Below, in pieces: positions 1-7,366 of a stretch of DNA of 10,401 bases. The notes under the pieces were generated by a model that did no database searches, was not told where the DNA came from, and saw only the letters and a program-made list of their open reading frames with translations. How positions within the stretch are numbered: the stretch's first letter is position 1; every line of letters starts with the position of its first letter. The translations under genes were made by a program, and so were the position numbers. The stretch comes from Candidatus Cloacimonadota bacterium (GTDB lineage: Bacteria > Cloacimonadota > Cloacimonadia > Cloacimonadales > JAOZMQ01). The stretch lies in NCBI GenBank assembly GCA_029934195.1, contig JAOZMQ010000073.1, positions 1-10,401 of the forward strand, read 5' to 3'.

Positions 1-35
1 TGACAGGCTGCTCTTTTATAATTATTTTTGTCTGC

Positions 36-111
36 ATAACACCCCGATCAGGGGTGTTATACAGTTTCCGTATAACATGCTGCTGGGGGTATTATACAGC
101 TTCAGTATAAT
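36..111. repeat. Cluster of three small perfect palindromes
   Basis: Three inverted repeats sit back to back. The first has arms ATAACACCCC (36-45) and GGGGTGTTAT (51-60) around a 5-base loop. The second has arms GTTATAC (56-62) and GTATAAC (70-76) with a 7-base loop. The third has arms ATTATAC (91-97) and GTATAAT (105-111) with a 7-base loop. The second and third are also imperfect direct copies of each other, 35 bases apart. None is followed by a T-tract on either strand, so they do not look like intrinsic terminators. They could be protein-binding sites, or remnants of a short dispersed palindromic repeat. The rest of 1-174 shows no gene. Confidence 0.6.
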
Positions 112-174
112 TCCAGGCTGCTTTGGGGCCAAGTGCAATAAATTGTTAGCTGGCTCAGACCATTATTCTTAAAA

Positions 175-527
175 TTATACGGGCTGTTGTGCCAATCTGG
201 CTGACTGAATAATATTGGCATATTGAACCAACTTGTCATTTTGCAACCCGGACCTGTTTTTATGAACAAATCTGGTCACAGAGTTGGCTATATGTTCAAA
301 TAACAGTTCCACAGCCAACTTTTGCAGTAATAATCCCCATGCTCGGTGGCTATGATTTGCCACGCGATTGGCACCATTAAAATTGGATTGCGTACAGACA
401 ACTCACTGAGGGCCGAGGTGGCAATGTAAAGTTCATTCCCCAGTGCCAATTGGCCCAAAAGGTCATCCGGCAGGGCACTGTAGTCGATATCACAGTCATC
501 CGACATCATTATCTCTTCCGCATTCAT
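175..527 (-). pseudogene. Small protein of unknown function, broken by a 1-base frameshift
   Basis: I do not recognise a named family. The first frame starts at ATG 527 behind a good AGGAG (534-538, spacing 6) and reads 79 residues to a stop at 288. At about 326-327 the sensible reading moves to the next frame: restoring one C after the TAC codon gives HGDYYLQKLAVELLFEH and continues to a TAA at 175, for a repaired protein of 117 residues. Both halves have the same style, with amphipathic helices rich in Leu and Ala (for example ALPDDLLGQLALGNELYIA near residue 19), somewhat like a HEAT-type helical repeat. No signal peptide or membrane segment is visible. It lies downstream of the toxin-antitoxin pair on the same strand. 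The break may be real decay or a sequencing error; the resemblance to helical-repeat proteins is only an impression. Confidence 0.6.
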
Positions 528-533
528 AAGTTA

Positions 534-538
534 CTCCT
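534..538 (-). promoter_or_regulatory. Ribosome binding site of the frameshifted small gene
   Basis: AGGAG lies 6 bases upstream of the ATG at 527-525. It fixes the start and shows the broken frame was once a properly translated gene. Confidence 0.6.
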
Positions 539-661
539 GACTTTCAGATCTGTCAGACATAAAAATCACGGTTGCCAAATACTTCCGTCCACCTTTCTTT
601 GCTTTCATATCACATAATTTCAATTGGTTAGCTTGATCCGATCTCATTTCCTGACATTTCC

Positions 662-964
662 CTACCAGTTGTCCGAACAGAACCAACTAAGCCCCAACTG
701 TTTTTTGACATCTGCCATCGGGACTCGTTTTCCATTACTCTGACGTTCTGCCAAAAACGCCATCAGCGCCTTATTTTCTGATGTCGCCTTAACTTCCTGT
801 TCAAAATCATCACTGTCACCAACATCAAAACCTTGCCAGCCTTCAAGTGACAGCAATACGAACTGCTGACCATGTGCCGTTTGTAAAATCAGACCTTCCT
901 CCTGAACCATTCTGAACAGGTCAGAATGGAATTTCTGCTCTGCCGGAATTGTTACCACTCTCAT
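662..964 (-). CDS. Antitoxin partner of the adjacent RelE/ParE-family toxin
   Basis: A 100-residue acidic, soluble protein with no membrane segment. The start is ATG 964, supported by GGAGG at 970-974 with 5-base spacing; it overlaps the stop of the restored toxin gene as ATGA, so the two are translationally coupled. The first ~50 residues (MRVVTIPAEQKFHSDLF, then ILQTAHGQQFVLLSLEGW) look like a compact alpha/beta fold as in Phd/YefM-type antitoxins. The second half is acidic and helical (GDSDDFEQEVKATSENKALM) and would be the toxin-wrapping segment; it ends with a Lys/Arg-bearing helix near residues 78-91. Toxin-first order is the reverse of most type II pairs and resembles higBA-like layouts. 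Known members of this class bind and neutralise the toxin and repress their own promoter. Family assignment comes from context and overall look, not from a diagnostic motif. The frame is intact although the toxin is not. Confidence 0.75.
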   Translation of the reverse strand: MRVVTIPAEQKFHSDLFRMVQEEGLILQTAHGQQFVLLSLEGWQGFDVGDSDDFEQEVKATSENKALMAFLAERQSNGKRVPMADVKKQLGLSWFCSDNW

Positions 965-1256
965 AAATCCCTCCGTTTGCCTCGCACAAGCAACTGACTG
1001 CCTTTTTTGAAGCCGACAGCCTCAATACTGACAATTTCGACATCCCGCTCCACATTATATAAAACACTCGGAACTTTCCAATCCGCAGTTCCCACTCAGC
1101 GACATCATTGGGGCGCATCCGAAAACGATTACGGGTTTCAAGGGTCGGCTCATGTCTGAGTTGGGTGTCAATGCCCGAAATGATTGTCTGCTGCTCGAAT
1201 TTTCTGAACGATTTCAGGTCTTCAATCGCTTCTGATGCAAATTCAATGTCGTACAT
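961..1256 (-). pseudogene. RelE/ParE-family toxin gene disrupted by a 2-base insertion
   Basis: RelE/ParE toxins are small basic proteins; RelE types cut mRNA at the ribosome and ParE types act on gyrase. Starting at ATG 1256 the frame gives a typical N-terminus (MYDIEFASEAIEDLKSFRKF, helical, then the strand region WELRIGKFRVFY, residues 55-66). At about 1055-1060 the reading jumps by two bases at TTTATATAATG; removing one TA gives FRVFYNVERDVEIVSIEAVG and then a basic tail ending RGKRRDL with TGA at 963-961, a 97-residue protein of normal family length. As written, the frame instead runs on to 921 with an unrelated 45-residue tail (111 residues) that enters the antitoxin gene. The C-terminal strands and basic residues that usually complete the active face are therefore lost, so the toxin is probably inactive. 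RelE versus ParE activity cannot be decided. Confidence 0.8.
970..974 (-). promoter_or_regulatory. Shine-Dalgarno of the antitoxin gene
   Basis: GGAGG sits inside the 3' end of the toxin gene, 5 bases before the antitoxin ATG at 964. It allows antitoxin translation independent of the toxin frameshift. Confidence 0.65.
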
Positions 1257-1308
1257 ACGAAATATTATCTCTCATTTTCTGTCTGATGATAAAAAAAACA
1301 CTCCCCTC

Positions 1309-1336
1309 ATTATACCTGACAGCGGCCTTGTGGAAA
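1309..1336 (-). promoter_or_regulatory. Possible promoter of the toxin-antitoxin pair
   Basis: On the minus strand a perfect -10 box TATAAT lies at 1309-1314, about 50 bases before the toxin start. With a 16-base spacer, TTTCCA at 1331-1336 would be a weak -35 (4 of 6 consensus matches). Position and orientation fit a promoter for the pair; the -35 is poor, so this is tentative. Confidence 0.35.
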
Positions 1337-1420
1337 TTCTGAAATTCTGGAAAATCCTGGGGACAAAATTCTGGAAAATCCTGAAATTAATTCTGTAATT
1401 CTGAATTCTACAATTCTGGG
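1334..1420. repeat. Degenerate short-unit repeat tract (AAATTCTG / AAAATCCTG units)
   Basis: The 18-base unit AAATTCTGGAAAATCCTG occurs exactly twice, at 1342-1359 and 1366-1383, 24 bases apart. Further single AAATTCTG-like units lie at 1334-1341 and, more degenerate, through 1384-1418. This kind of tract leads directly into the inverted repeat at 1412-1482. It is non-coding and probably a scar of a small mobile or dispersed repeat. Confidence 0.7.
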
Positions 1421-1482
1421 ACACAATACTTAATTCAATTCCAGCGAATTCTTATGAAATTAAGTATTGTGTCCCCAGAATT
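1412..1482. repeat. Long near-perfect inverted repeat, REP/RAYT-like
   Basis: The left arm 1412-1435 (AATTCTGGGACACAATACTT plus AATT) and the right arm 1458-1482 are reverse complements over 24 bases, apart from one extra C in the right arm, with a 22-base loop. GGGACACAATACTTAATT-type hairpins are, from memory, often found beside REP-associated tyrosine transposase (IS200-like) genes; no transposase is present here, so this would be an orphan copy. Neither strand has a T-tract after the stem, so an intrinsic terminator is unlikely, although the hairpin could still protect or process transcripts reading out of the operon. Confidence 0.7.
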
Positions 1483-1709
1483 ATATACTTTCTTTTACGA
1501 TTTGCGACTTGCCTGTACCACAGCTTTTTTGTTGCCACAGTCAGTATTCAGTACATGAACATACGCTTTTCATCCTATATCGCTCTTTTTGGCCCCGAAA
1601 AAGCGATTATGGCCCTATTTTAGAGGCAAAACCGACATGTTTTTTCTTTAATATATGACAATTAGCTTGGTCCGACCCAATTCTCGCACTGCGCTTTGTT
1701 AAAAACCAA
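1483..1709. other. Non-coding interval between the defence operon and the repeats
   Basis: No gene is convincing here. The only open frame on the plus strand (63 codons from 1467) starts inside the inverted repeat and has no ribosome binding site or recognisable protein character. A bulged stem (1581-1590 with 1597-1605) lacks a following T-tract on either strand. A short element TTAGCTTGGTCCGACC (1662-1677) is repeated with two mismatches at 628-643. I see no clear terminator for the operon. Confidence 0.5.
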
Positions 1710-4421
1710 TTACCAGTTTTCTTTAAAATACTTCCTTTTTTCAATATTAGACAAAACTTTTGTACAAGATTCCCAATCAATATTGGAAACATTTTGATTA
1801 TATCTAACCTCAAAAGGATTTTTGTCCGGCACATTATCTATGATTTTTTTAGCTTCTTCTATCTCACCTTGTGCAATCTGAATCCAAACATCTTCCAGAA
1901 CATCAGGTAACTGACCAAAAATGTTTGTTATGTTGCGAAGCCTTTCCGATAGTAAATCGTGGACTCTGTCTTCCACAGAATCTTTATATCTCATATTGAA
2001 AATGTGAACGGTATCATTCACTTGACCAATTCTTTGAATACGTCCTTTTCTCTGTTCTAATCTTGTGGGATTCCAGGGTAAGTCAAGATTTATTAATGTT
2101 CCGAGTGCTTGTAAGTTAAGACCTTCCGAAGCGGAATCTGTCCCGACAAGAATTTTGTATTTATGAGATTTTACTCCGGCTTTGATTGAATCTTTATATT
2201 CTTTTTTAAAATCTCCATTCAAAAAGACACCTGATTTATCTCCTCCAGCGTAAAGAGCAATGAAAGTAGATGGGATTTCGGAAGAAAGTTTCTCTGCAAC
2301 CCAAAAAGCGGTATCATAGTATTGAGAAAAAATTATTACCCCTTTGTCTTTCCAGCCGTCCTTTAAAAGCTCAACTGTTTTTAGAAATTTTGGGTCGGTT
2401 GCCTGATTCGATTCTAATGCAGAAACAAACGAATTTAAGAGTCTCTTCTCTTCGCTTGTCAGATTTTTCAATTCGCTTTGTTTAGTCTCTTCTATTTCTT
2501 CTTCATTTTCGTTTTCATCAGAAAAATTATTGAATCCATCTCCCCATTCTTTCAGCATTTTCTGCCCTGTTCTTTTTCCGGCTTCGAGAGATGAACCGAT
2601 ACGTTTCAAAAGAAGTGTTCTGAAAAATCCTGCGCTTTTGACTCTCTGCCCCACAAGTTTACAAAATTCCTCTGCTGTTTCATAAGCTTCTTTCATATAT
2701 CCGGTTAGAATCAAAGATTCATCTTCGTTTTCTCCGTGGAGTTCGAGATTGATTCTCTGAAGATAAGGTTCACCGGTAATCGGGTCTATCTCTTTTTCAA
2801 GATAAGCTCTTTCTCTGCGGATAACGTGACGAATGAAAGGATTGTATTTTTGGAAAAAATTATTGGATAATAAAACTTTTACTTTATGTTGTTCCGTTGC
2901 ATTTAAATGCGTAAATAATTCCTGACACACAAATTGCTTATCTTTCATTCTTAATCTATTTCTTAAAACTGAAAAATTTGGATTTTCTTCTTTTGGAGGA
3001 AAAGGATTTCTCATCCAATCCCAACTTTCAGACAATTCTGTATTTATTGCTTTTTCACCTGTTATCAATTCAACGCTTTCTGAAATTCTGTTATTCTTAC
3101 GCCAAATAGATGATTGCGAGCCCAAAACACTGTCATTTTTTTGTGATAAAACATTCAACAAATCCCATAATTCAATCGGATAAAGCTGTATCGGTGTTGC
3201 TGTTGCTAAAAGCATACTGTGTGTTTTCCTGGAAAATTTTATCAAGAACGAATAAAGATTATTCATATCCGCCGATTGATTTTCTTTCCCTTTGCCCAGA
3301 TTTCTTCTGCGAGATCGATGAACTTCATCCACAATCACGCATTCATATTCTTTACTCAACAAATAGTCAGCAGTTTCAGAACCGGATGAAAATAACCCTT
3401 GTGATACAATACCAATCCTTCGAGGACATTTGACTATCTCATATCTTCCTTTATTCGGATATTTTATTTCATTTTCATCAATCCACTGACGACCGTCCCA
3501 AACTGCCGACGGCAGATCAAGAAGAACATTCATCTCGTCCTGCCATTGCCAAACCAAAGTTTTCGGAACAATAATCAAAACAGGCTTTTCTCCGTAAAGA
3601 GCCATTAATTGAGCACTCATCGCCAACTGAATCGTTTTTCCCAAACCAACTTGATCCGCCAAAACATATCTTGCTCCATAACTCTTCTTATGATCTCGAA
3701 ATGCCAAATCAACAAAATATTTCTGATGCTCCCACAATCCAAGTTGTTCTCGATAAACAGGGGATTCCACCGCAACCGCGGCAGCTTCGCTATCTTCTTT
3801 TTTCCATTTTGCAACTTCGTCAACCTCTACCCGTTCAGAAATTCGTTTTATATCTTCGATTATAAAATTGCTCAAATCCCTTGCTGTTATATCGTTCCAC
3901 AGACTGTCAAATTCTTCTTGTACCCAATTTACAGCTTCATCAGAATCATCTTCCCAAGCTAATTCATAATTGATTTTCCAGGCTGTTTTCGATTCATTTA
4001 CACTGCCGAGAAAAGCAGTTTTTTCTCCTTTTTCCAATGTGATAACTCCGGCTTTGCCGTGAATTAAACCAAACTGGTCATTGGGTAAAACTCTTACTTC
4101 CAGTTTCCCCGATTTTAAAAATTCATAAAGTCTTTTAAATCGAAAATTTGCATTTTCCAATTCTTCCGGTTTGCTTGCGCACCATTCTTTTCTCATTGAA
4201 GCATTGGCGAGTTTGGCTGTGCGAACATCTTCCGCTAAAAGCTCAGAATTACAGACTATCCGAATTATGCCTGAAACAGATTCCAATGATTCGCCTGCCA
4301 CTTCAAAAATCGAACTCCTGAAAAATCCCGCAATCCGGTCATAGGATTTGGCGTTCTTCAATCTTTTATTCAGAAGGGAATCCGAGATAGATTCCCTTCT
4401 TGATGAAAAGCGATTTATCAT
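1710..4421 (-). CDS. Phospholipase D-like nuclease domain fused to SNF2-type helicase, anti-phage associated
   Basis: A 903-residue cytoplasmic protein. Residues ~1-180 form a PLD-like domain with HGK (121-123) and GSVNES (139-144); the Asp expected after HxK in HKD enzymes is replaced (T128). Residues ~225-830 are an SF2/SNF2 motor: motif I ADQVGLGKT (255-263), DEVH Walker B (365-368), ATATP motif III (406-410), GTDSASEGLNL motif V (760-770) and QRKGRIQRIGQ motif VI (790-800). The RecA lobes are separated by a long insertion with an acidic patch near 635-650. SNF2 motors translocate on double-stranded DNA using ATP; PLD domains in restriction systems cut DNA as dimers. The start ATG 4421 lies 4 bases after the methylase stop, with AAGGGG at 4431-4436. 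As last gene of the operon it is the probable effector or translocase. Domain calls are secure; cutting activity is inferred and made uncertain by the degenerate HKD site. Confidence 0.93.
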   Translation of the reverse strand: MINRFSSRRESISDSLLNKRLKNAKSYDRIAGFFRSSIFEVAGESLESVSGIIRIVCNSELLAEDVRTAKLANASMRKEWCASKPEELENANFRFKRLYEFLKSGKLEVRVLPNDQFGLIHGKAGVITLEKGEKTAFLGSVNESKTAWKINYELAWEDDSDEAVNWVQEEFDSLWNDITARDLSNFIIEDIKRISERVEVDEVAKWKKEDSEAAAVAVESPVYREQLGLWEHQKYFVDLAFRDHKKSYGARYVLADQVGLGKTIQLAMSAQLMALYGEKPVLIIVPKTLVWQWQDEMNVLLDLPSAVWDGRQWIDENEIKYPNKGRYEIVKCPRRIGIVSQGLFSSGSETADYLLSKEYECVIVDEVHRSRRRNLGKGKENQSADMNNLYSFLIKFSRKTHSMLLATATPIQLYPIELWDLLNVLSQKNDSVLGSQSSIWRKNNRISESVELITGEKAINTELSESWDWMRNPFPPKEENPNFSVLRNRLRMKDKQFVCQELFTHLNATEQHKVKVLLSNNFFQKYNPFIRHVIRRERAYLEKEIDPITGEPYLQRINLELHGENEDESLILTGYMKEAYETAEEFCKLVGQRVKSAGFFRTLLLKRIGSSLEAGKRTGQKMLKEWGDGFNNFSDENENEEEIEETKQSELKNLTSEEKRLLNSFVSALESNQATDPKFLKTVELLKDGWKDKGVIIFSQYYDTAFWVAEKLSSEIPSTFIALYAGGDKSGVFLNGDFKKEYKDSIKAGVKSHKYKILVGTDSASEGLNLQALGTLINLDLPWNPTRLEQRKGRIQRIGQVNDTVHIFNMRYKDSVEDRVHDLLSERLRNITNIFGQLPDVLEDVWIQIAQGEIEEAKKIIDNVPDKNPFEVRYNQNVSNIDWESCTKVLSNIEKRKYFKENW

Positions 4422-4425
4422 TTAT

Positions 4426-7353
4426 CTAAACCCCTTCGTTTTTCAATGCCTCTTTCAATAACTTTGCAAAATGCGCTGGATTGTGCCAGTTTTCCAAGTT
4501 ACTTGCATATTCTGCCTTTGATATAAAATCCAATAACTCTATCTTCATTTTTTTATTATTCTTATCGGAATTTTTTTTATTCTTATCTGGCAAAGCCTTT
4601 TTAAGATAATGAATCCCTTTTCTGGTTGATTCGCTTTTACTTGTTTCGTAAATACCTACAAACACCATTCTCAAAACAGTAGAACCGAAACCATCCGTGT
4701 CCAAAAATCTCATTTTATAATCTATCGGTGTTTTAAGTTTTACTTTATTCGCAGTTAAATCAGCAAACATTTCTTTGTAGTCGCTTACCCCAAAACCTCT
4801 TGCCAGTTCCTGAAATGCTGAATTTCTTCTTTCTCCGTTCATTTCCAATTCCAAAGCTCGAATAAAAAAGCGTTCTTCTTTTTTTAAATCCTGCCAAATC
4901 AATTTATCAAATCCTTCCGGTATCAGATAATCATAGGCAATGCGAACCGCTTTTCGCAAAAGATTTTCCACAGGATTTTCTTCATCCGACGAATCTCTGT
5001 CTTTATTCAACCAATAATGCAAATCAATTTGATCTATTTCTTTGCAATTAGTGATGACCTTTAATGCAGAAGCATAAGAAGCCAAAAGATAATCTGCATC
5101 CGTAAAGTTTGGCTCTTCTTTGTCATCCAAAACCCGCATTGAATCAATCATTCCGATAACTTCTTTTTTGATTTCATCATAAAGCTCATCCTGAAAAGCC
5201 AGTTCATTTGATGTTTGTTTTCTCAACACCAAAAGCACTGTTCCCTTAACGTAATTGCCGGATTTCAAACCGCCCGATTCTGTTTCTGTGGCTATATTCC
5301 AAGCAGCTGTTACTCGCAGACCTGATCCCCATAAAATATAGGTTAGATCTGCCCAAACACTAACATCCTGATGGGTAAACATTACCACTTGTATTCCGTT
5401 ATCCTGCATATTCTTTGACAGGTTTGAATAGATTTCCACCATGCTTTCATTAAAGGCTTTACCAGTTCCCTTGACAGCCAAAGCTCTTTTGGAGTCCGCA
5501 TACCAATGAGGGAAGATTTTCTGCAATTGCTTCGCATCCCAAGCCAGGAAAAATTCCGATAACTCGTGATAATTGATAGCATCCGCATAAGGCGGGTCGG
5601 TTATCCATAAATCACATTTTGCATAAAGATGACGTGAATCTTTTGTTATTATAGTGTTGCTTGTATCAATTTTAAAATTATTGATATTAAAAAACCACGC
5701 ATTCCCAATATCTAAAATGCCTCTACATCCATTATTAAATAATGTGTTTAAAGCTTGATTGGAAAATACATCTACCACTTTCTCAACGCCTGAACCAGCA
5801 TTCCATCGTGCCAATTTACAATCAAAATTTGATAACCTATTCATCCCCAACAATCCAACAACCTTTTCTTTTTCTGTTTTGGCATATTTTTCAATAACCT
5901 GCATAAACAAACCGTGAATGAGCAGTTGACGAGGATTGAAAAGCTGATGCCAATATTGCCAGCCTCTTGTTCTTATCGGTTCATCAGTTTTAGCTCCTTC
6001 TTCAATTCTCATTTCCGGTAAGAATCCTTTGTTTTGCCAGTCTTCAAAGCGTTCTTGTAAAAGTTTAATTACTTTGTTTTCACTTTGTAACTCTTGCTCA
6101 CTTGGCGTTTGAAAGTATCTTTTTTTTCTTTCATTTCCTTTTTTATCAATATATTTTCCTACAAAACGAATAGCATATAGTCTTTCCTGAAATATATCAT
6201 CGGGTCGTGGTAAGAATTCATTTTTTTTCCATTTTCTTAACCCATAAATTGTTTTGCCATTTGAATCTTTGCTGTCCTTTCTAATTGAAGAAATTGGGGT
6301 TTTCTTTTGGCAATGAGGACAATACATTTCACCCTTTTTTATAGTAATTTTCTGTTCAGCATCTATAAATTGTTCTTTGGTTGCTCCTTGAACGACTTCA
6401 ACATCGAAACCGTCAATATAATTATCTTTAAGAATTGCAACAGTTTTTGTGCCTTTGCCAATTATCCAAGACGGAGCTAAGGGAACTTTGTATCCGCATT
6501 CAGGGCAAATAGTTTCATTGCAATAAAGATATGAATCAGCTCTATGTCCTTTTTCATTATGTTCAATTTCCCATTCTGTAACTTGTTTATCAACTTCATC
6601 ATATACTTTGTGCTGGAATTCTCGTATTTTTTCTATTTCTTCATCAGATGAACCAGCAATATTTAAAGAAGCCCAAGTTAGAAGAGACGCAATCGGATTC
6701 AAGTCAGAAGCAAAAACATCTGCACCCATTCTTCCCGCTTCAAAAGGAATTGAACCACCTCCGGAAAAAGCATCTCCGATGCGTGGTTTTTTCCCGAATT
6801 TTCTTTCGCCAAGCTCTTGAATCAGTTCTTGAAGATTCTTTACTTTTGTATTGAGATGTTCGTTGATTTCTTTCCAGGCATTTTCAGAAGGCACAACTTC
6901 TTCCGGTCTTAGGCAGAGAGTTAATTTTCCATCATAAGAAGTATTTCGGAAAAGTTTAAGATGGAGTTCATTTTTGTCTTGTTGAGAAAGTCCGCTTTTG
7001 AAAGCGGGTATAAATTCATCATTTTCGCTTTTAAAATATTTATCTTTTTCGCTTTCTTTTGTATTTTCAAAGAGCTGCTTTGTTGTCAGATTTTTATTTT
7101 TTCTTAGGATTAAACCTTCGTCATCCATTGTCATAATTTTGAGGAAGATTTCCATATCTTTTTTAGGGTTGTCGGTTGTGGGCATTAATACGCCGAGAAT
7201 CGTTGCCCGAACGAGGACAAGTGGTTTTCTTCCCCACCATTTGCCAAGACCGGTTAATGTTTGCCCAAGATTCGCTTTTCTTTCTTTATAGCTTTCTTTG
7301 GAAAGTTTAGAAACCGGAAATTGAGTTTCGATAAAGGATTTATTTAAGGTCAT
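4426..7353 (-). CDS. DUF1156-type adenine-specific DNA methyltransferase with zinc ribbon, anti-phage associated
   Basis: A 975-residue protein. The N-terminus carries the DUF1156 signature LGKWWGRKPLVLVRA (36-50). SAM-binding motif I is GDAFSGGGSIPFEAG (193-207) with an acidic strand end at DLNP (217-220). The catalytic motif is DPPY (586-589), typical of N6-adenine (less often N4-cytosine) methylases. Between them is an insertion of roughly 370 residues containing C278, CPEC (283-286) and CPHC (345-348), a likely zinc ribbon that may help target recognition. A Lys/Asn-rich linker (about 922-936) precedes a short C-terminal helical piece. The start ATG 7353 has GGAG at 7359-7362 (spacing 5) and follows the DUF3780 stop by 13 bases. 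In this operon it probably methylates host DNA so that the helicase-nuclease ignores it. The methylated sequence is not predictable from what I see. Confidence 0.93.
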   Translation of the reverse strand: MTLNKSFIETQFPVSKLSKESYKERKANLGQTLTGLGKWWGRKPLVLVRATILGVLMPTTDNPKKDMEIFLKIMTMDDEGLILRKNKNLTTKQLFENTKESEKDKYFKSENDEFIPAFKSGLSQQDKNELHLKLFRNTSYDGKLTLCLRPEEVVPSENAWKEINEHLNTKVKNLQELIQELGERKFGKKPRIGDAFSGGGSIPFEAGRMGADVFASDLNPIASLLTWASLNIAGSSDEEIEKIREFQHKVYDEVDKQVTEWEIEHNEKGHRADSYLYCNETICPECGYKVPLAPSWIIGKGTKTVAILKDNYIDGFDVEVVQGATKEQFIDAEQKITIKKGEMYCPHCQKKTPISSIRKDSKDSNGKTIYGLRKWKKNEFLPRPDDIFQERLYAIRFVGKYIDKKGNERKKRYFQTPSEQELQSENKVIKLLQERFEDWQNKGFLPEMRIEEGAKTDEPIRTRGWQYWHQLFNPRQLLIHGLFMQVIEKYAKTEKEKVVGLLGMNRLSNFDCKLARWNAGSGVEKVVDVFSNQALNTLFNNGCRGILDIGNAWFFNINNFKIDTSNTIITKDSRHLYAKCDLWITDPPYADAINYHELSEFFLAWDAKQLQKIFPHWYADSKRALAVKGTGKAFNESMVEIYSNLSKNMQDNGIQVVMFTHQDVSVWADLTYILWGSGLRVTAAWNIATETESGGLKSGNYVKGTVLLVLRKQTSNELAFQDELYDEIKKEVIGMIDSMRVLDDKEEPNFTDADYLLASYASALKVITNCKEIDQIDLHYWLNKDRDSSDEENPVENLLRKAVRIAYDYLIPEGFDKLIWQDLKKEERFFIRALELEMNGERRNSAFQELARGFGVSDYKEMFADLTANKVKLKTPIDYKMRFLDTDGFGSTVLRMVFVGIYETSKSESTRKGIHYLKKALPDKNKKNSDKNNKKMKIELLDFISKAEYASNLENWHNPAHFAKLLKEALKNEGV

Positions 7354-7358
7354 TGTTT

Positions 7359-7362
7359 CTCC
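7359..7362 (-). promoter_or_regulatory. Shine-Dalgarno of the methyltransferase gene
   Basis: GGAG lies 5 bases before ATG 7353, in the 13-base gap after the DUF3780 stop, and supports this start. Confidence 0.55.
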
Positions 7363-7366
7363 ATTT

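Noticed and set aside
531..647. 38-codon open frame on the minus strand between the antitoxin and the small broken gene
   Set aside because: Its ATG at 647 has only an AGGAA abutting it, the frame begins inside the repeated 16-base element, and the product has no recognisable character.
1581..1605. Bulged hairpin as terminator of the defence operon
   Set aside because: Stem is mostly A-T pairs and is not followed by a T-tract on the minus strand.
1467..1658. 63-codon open frame on the plus strand
   Set aside because: Begins within the inverted repeat, lacks a ribosome binding site and has Cys/Phe-rich low-plausibility sequence.
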